A stretch of 33,346 bases of DNA from Lachnospiraceae bacterium. Lineage in GTDB: Bacteria; Bacillota; Clostridia; Lachnospirales; Lachnospiraceae. Position numbers and translations under genes: made by a program. The stretch is taken from assembly GCA_017437065.1 (NCBI GenBank), contig JAFSBX010000044.1:1-33346 (forward strand). Direction: 5' to 3'. Below, in pieces: positions 32,986 to 33,346 of the stretch. The notes beneath the pieces were generated by a model. That model had not been told where the DNA came from. It did not search any database and was given only the letters and a program-made list of their open reading frames with translations. Every line of letters starts with the position of its first letter. Position 1 is the stretch's first letter.

Positions 32986-33210
32986 TTAATTCGTAGCATT
33001 CAAGAGTCTCTGCAACTCTTCTTTACTTGGTAATACCGTCTGATATTTACTTGCAAAAATCTGTGTATTATCTTCCGGCAGGGTCATTTCTACAATAGCA
33101 TTATTCTTATCTTTACACAGGATTACACCGATTGTATTGTTTTCGTCCGGCAATTTAACTTTTCTATCGTAGTAATTTACATACATCTGCATTTGTCCGA
33201 TGAAATCCAA
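32986..33210 (-). pseudogene. C-terminal remnant of a DUF1016 (YhcG-type PD-(D/E)XK) nuclease
   Basis: 74 codons reading DFIGQMQMYVNYYDRKVKLP, DENNTIGVILCKDKNN and KYQTVLPSKEELQRLL: the last part of the DUF1016/YhcG nuclease domain, where family members have GQLxFYVxxxD...NPTIGLILCKxKN. The N-terminal DNA-binding part and the catalytic start (about 250 residues) are absent; the frame is closed by a TAA 21 nt before the first possible start (TTG 33210). That TTG lies inside a 20-bp palindrome. The remnant thus seems joined to the promoter region of another gene. Confidence 0.75.
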
Positions 33211-33311
33211 ATATTTGGATTTTTTGGGTTATCCAAACTTTTTTAAAATCCAAACTTATTATAACACTGTGGCTTAAAAAGCACACTCTGATTATAAAAA
33301 GTTTGGATTTT
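33203..33311 (-). promoter_or_regulatory. Array of AATCCAAA/TTTGGATT dyads with embedded -10 elements
   Basis: A perfect 20-bp palindrome (33203-33222, AAATCCAAAT plus its complement), a single ATCCAAACTT (33231-33240), and an inverted repeat of 20-bp arms with 19 matches (33245-33264 and 33292-33311, spacer 27). The minus-strand TATAAT boxes at 33258-33263 and 33291-33296 lie in the arms; -35 matches are poor. The dyads flank and cover the presumed promoter, as in the fic promoter at the other end, so repression by an autoregulator is likely. No intact gene follows; only the DUF1016 remnant does. Confidence 0.6.
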
Positions 33312-33346
33312 ATTTTTGTCTTTTTTCTGTATGATTACCTTGAAGG

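Noticed and set aside
24196-33346. The accessory tract as a defence island
   Set aside because: Fic and a DUF1016 remnant are sometimes seen with mobile or defence genes, but Fic lies at the other end of the window, the nuclease is a fragment, and no restriction, toxin-antitoxin or CRISPR partners are present.

Overview
This AT-rich window reads as the chromosome of a spore-forming anaerobic Firmicute, most likely a Lachnospiraceae-type Clostridium. The reasons are a complete spoIIIAA-AH operon, spoIVB, MEP-pathway isoprenoid genes embedded in the asp23-to-recN housekeeping operon, a free-standing glycyl-radical protein, and low-GC codon use. Almost everything lies on the minus strand, so transcription runs from high to low coordinates; the only clear plus-strand gene is the glycyl-radical protein at 21041-21286.

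Core part (about 0.9-24.1 kb, in order of transcription). rpsO has its own promoter and terminator and is followed by pnp, whose leader can fold into a long imperfect hairpin. The spoIIIA operon (AA to AH, mostly overlapping genes) encodes the mother-cell part of the sporulation feeding-tube channel. deoB (phosphopentomutase), prfC (release factor 3) and a secreted transglutaminase-like protein follow. A strong sigma-A-type promoter at about 11626-11654 then starts a ten-gene run: asp23, nusB, xseA, xseB, ispA, dxs, tlyA, nadK, argR, recN, ending in a terminator near 2331-2380. spoIVB follows and is also closed by a hairpin. spo0A, the usual neighbour after spoIVB, is not present here; a Fic-domain protein running off the left edge takes its place, with an operator-like set of repeats over its promoter.

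Accessory part (about 24.2-33.3 kb). This is a co-oriented string of small genes: a DUF3781 protein, a broken HAD phosphatase, an HTH regulator fused to a desulfoferrodoxin-like domain, an SPL-like radical SAM protein, a WYL regulator next to a GyrI-like effector-binding protein, a QueG-like double-[4Fe-4S] protein, two GNAT acetyltransferases, a broken aminoglycoside/choline kinase-like gene, a second GyrI-like protein, a DUF2164-like protein, an unknown protein, and 5'-truncated DUF998 and DUF1016 (YhcG nuclease) remnants. Several genes are truncated, frameshifted or internally deleted, and short coding shards lie between others. This resembles a decaying cargo region rather than an intact system. 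No IS element, integrase, CRISPR array, tRNA or rRNA was seen.

I did not find a convincing new multi-gene system. The observations most worth a second look are the HTH-desulfoferrodoxin regulator, the pnp leader hairpin (reminiscent of autoregulated enterobacterial pnp), the repeat-rich promoters at both window ends that share one architecture, and the HAD gene with an apparent microhomology deletion.
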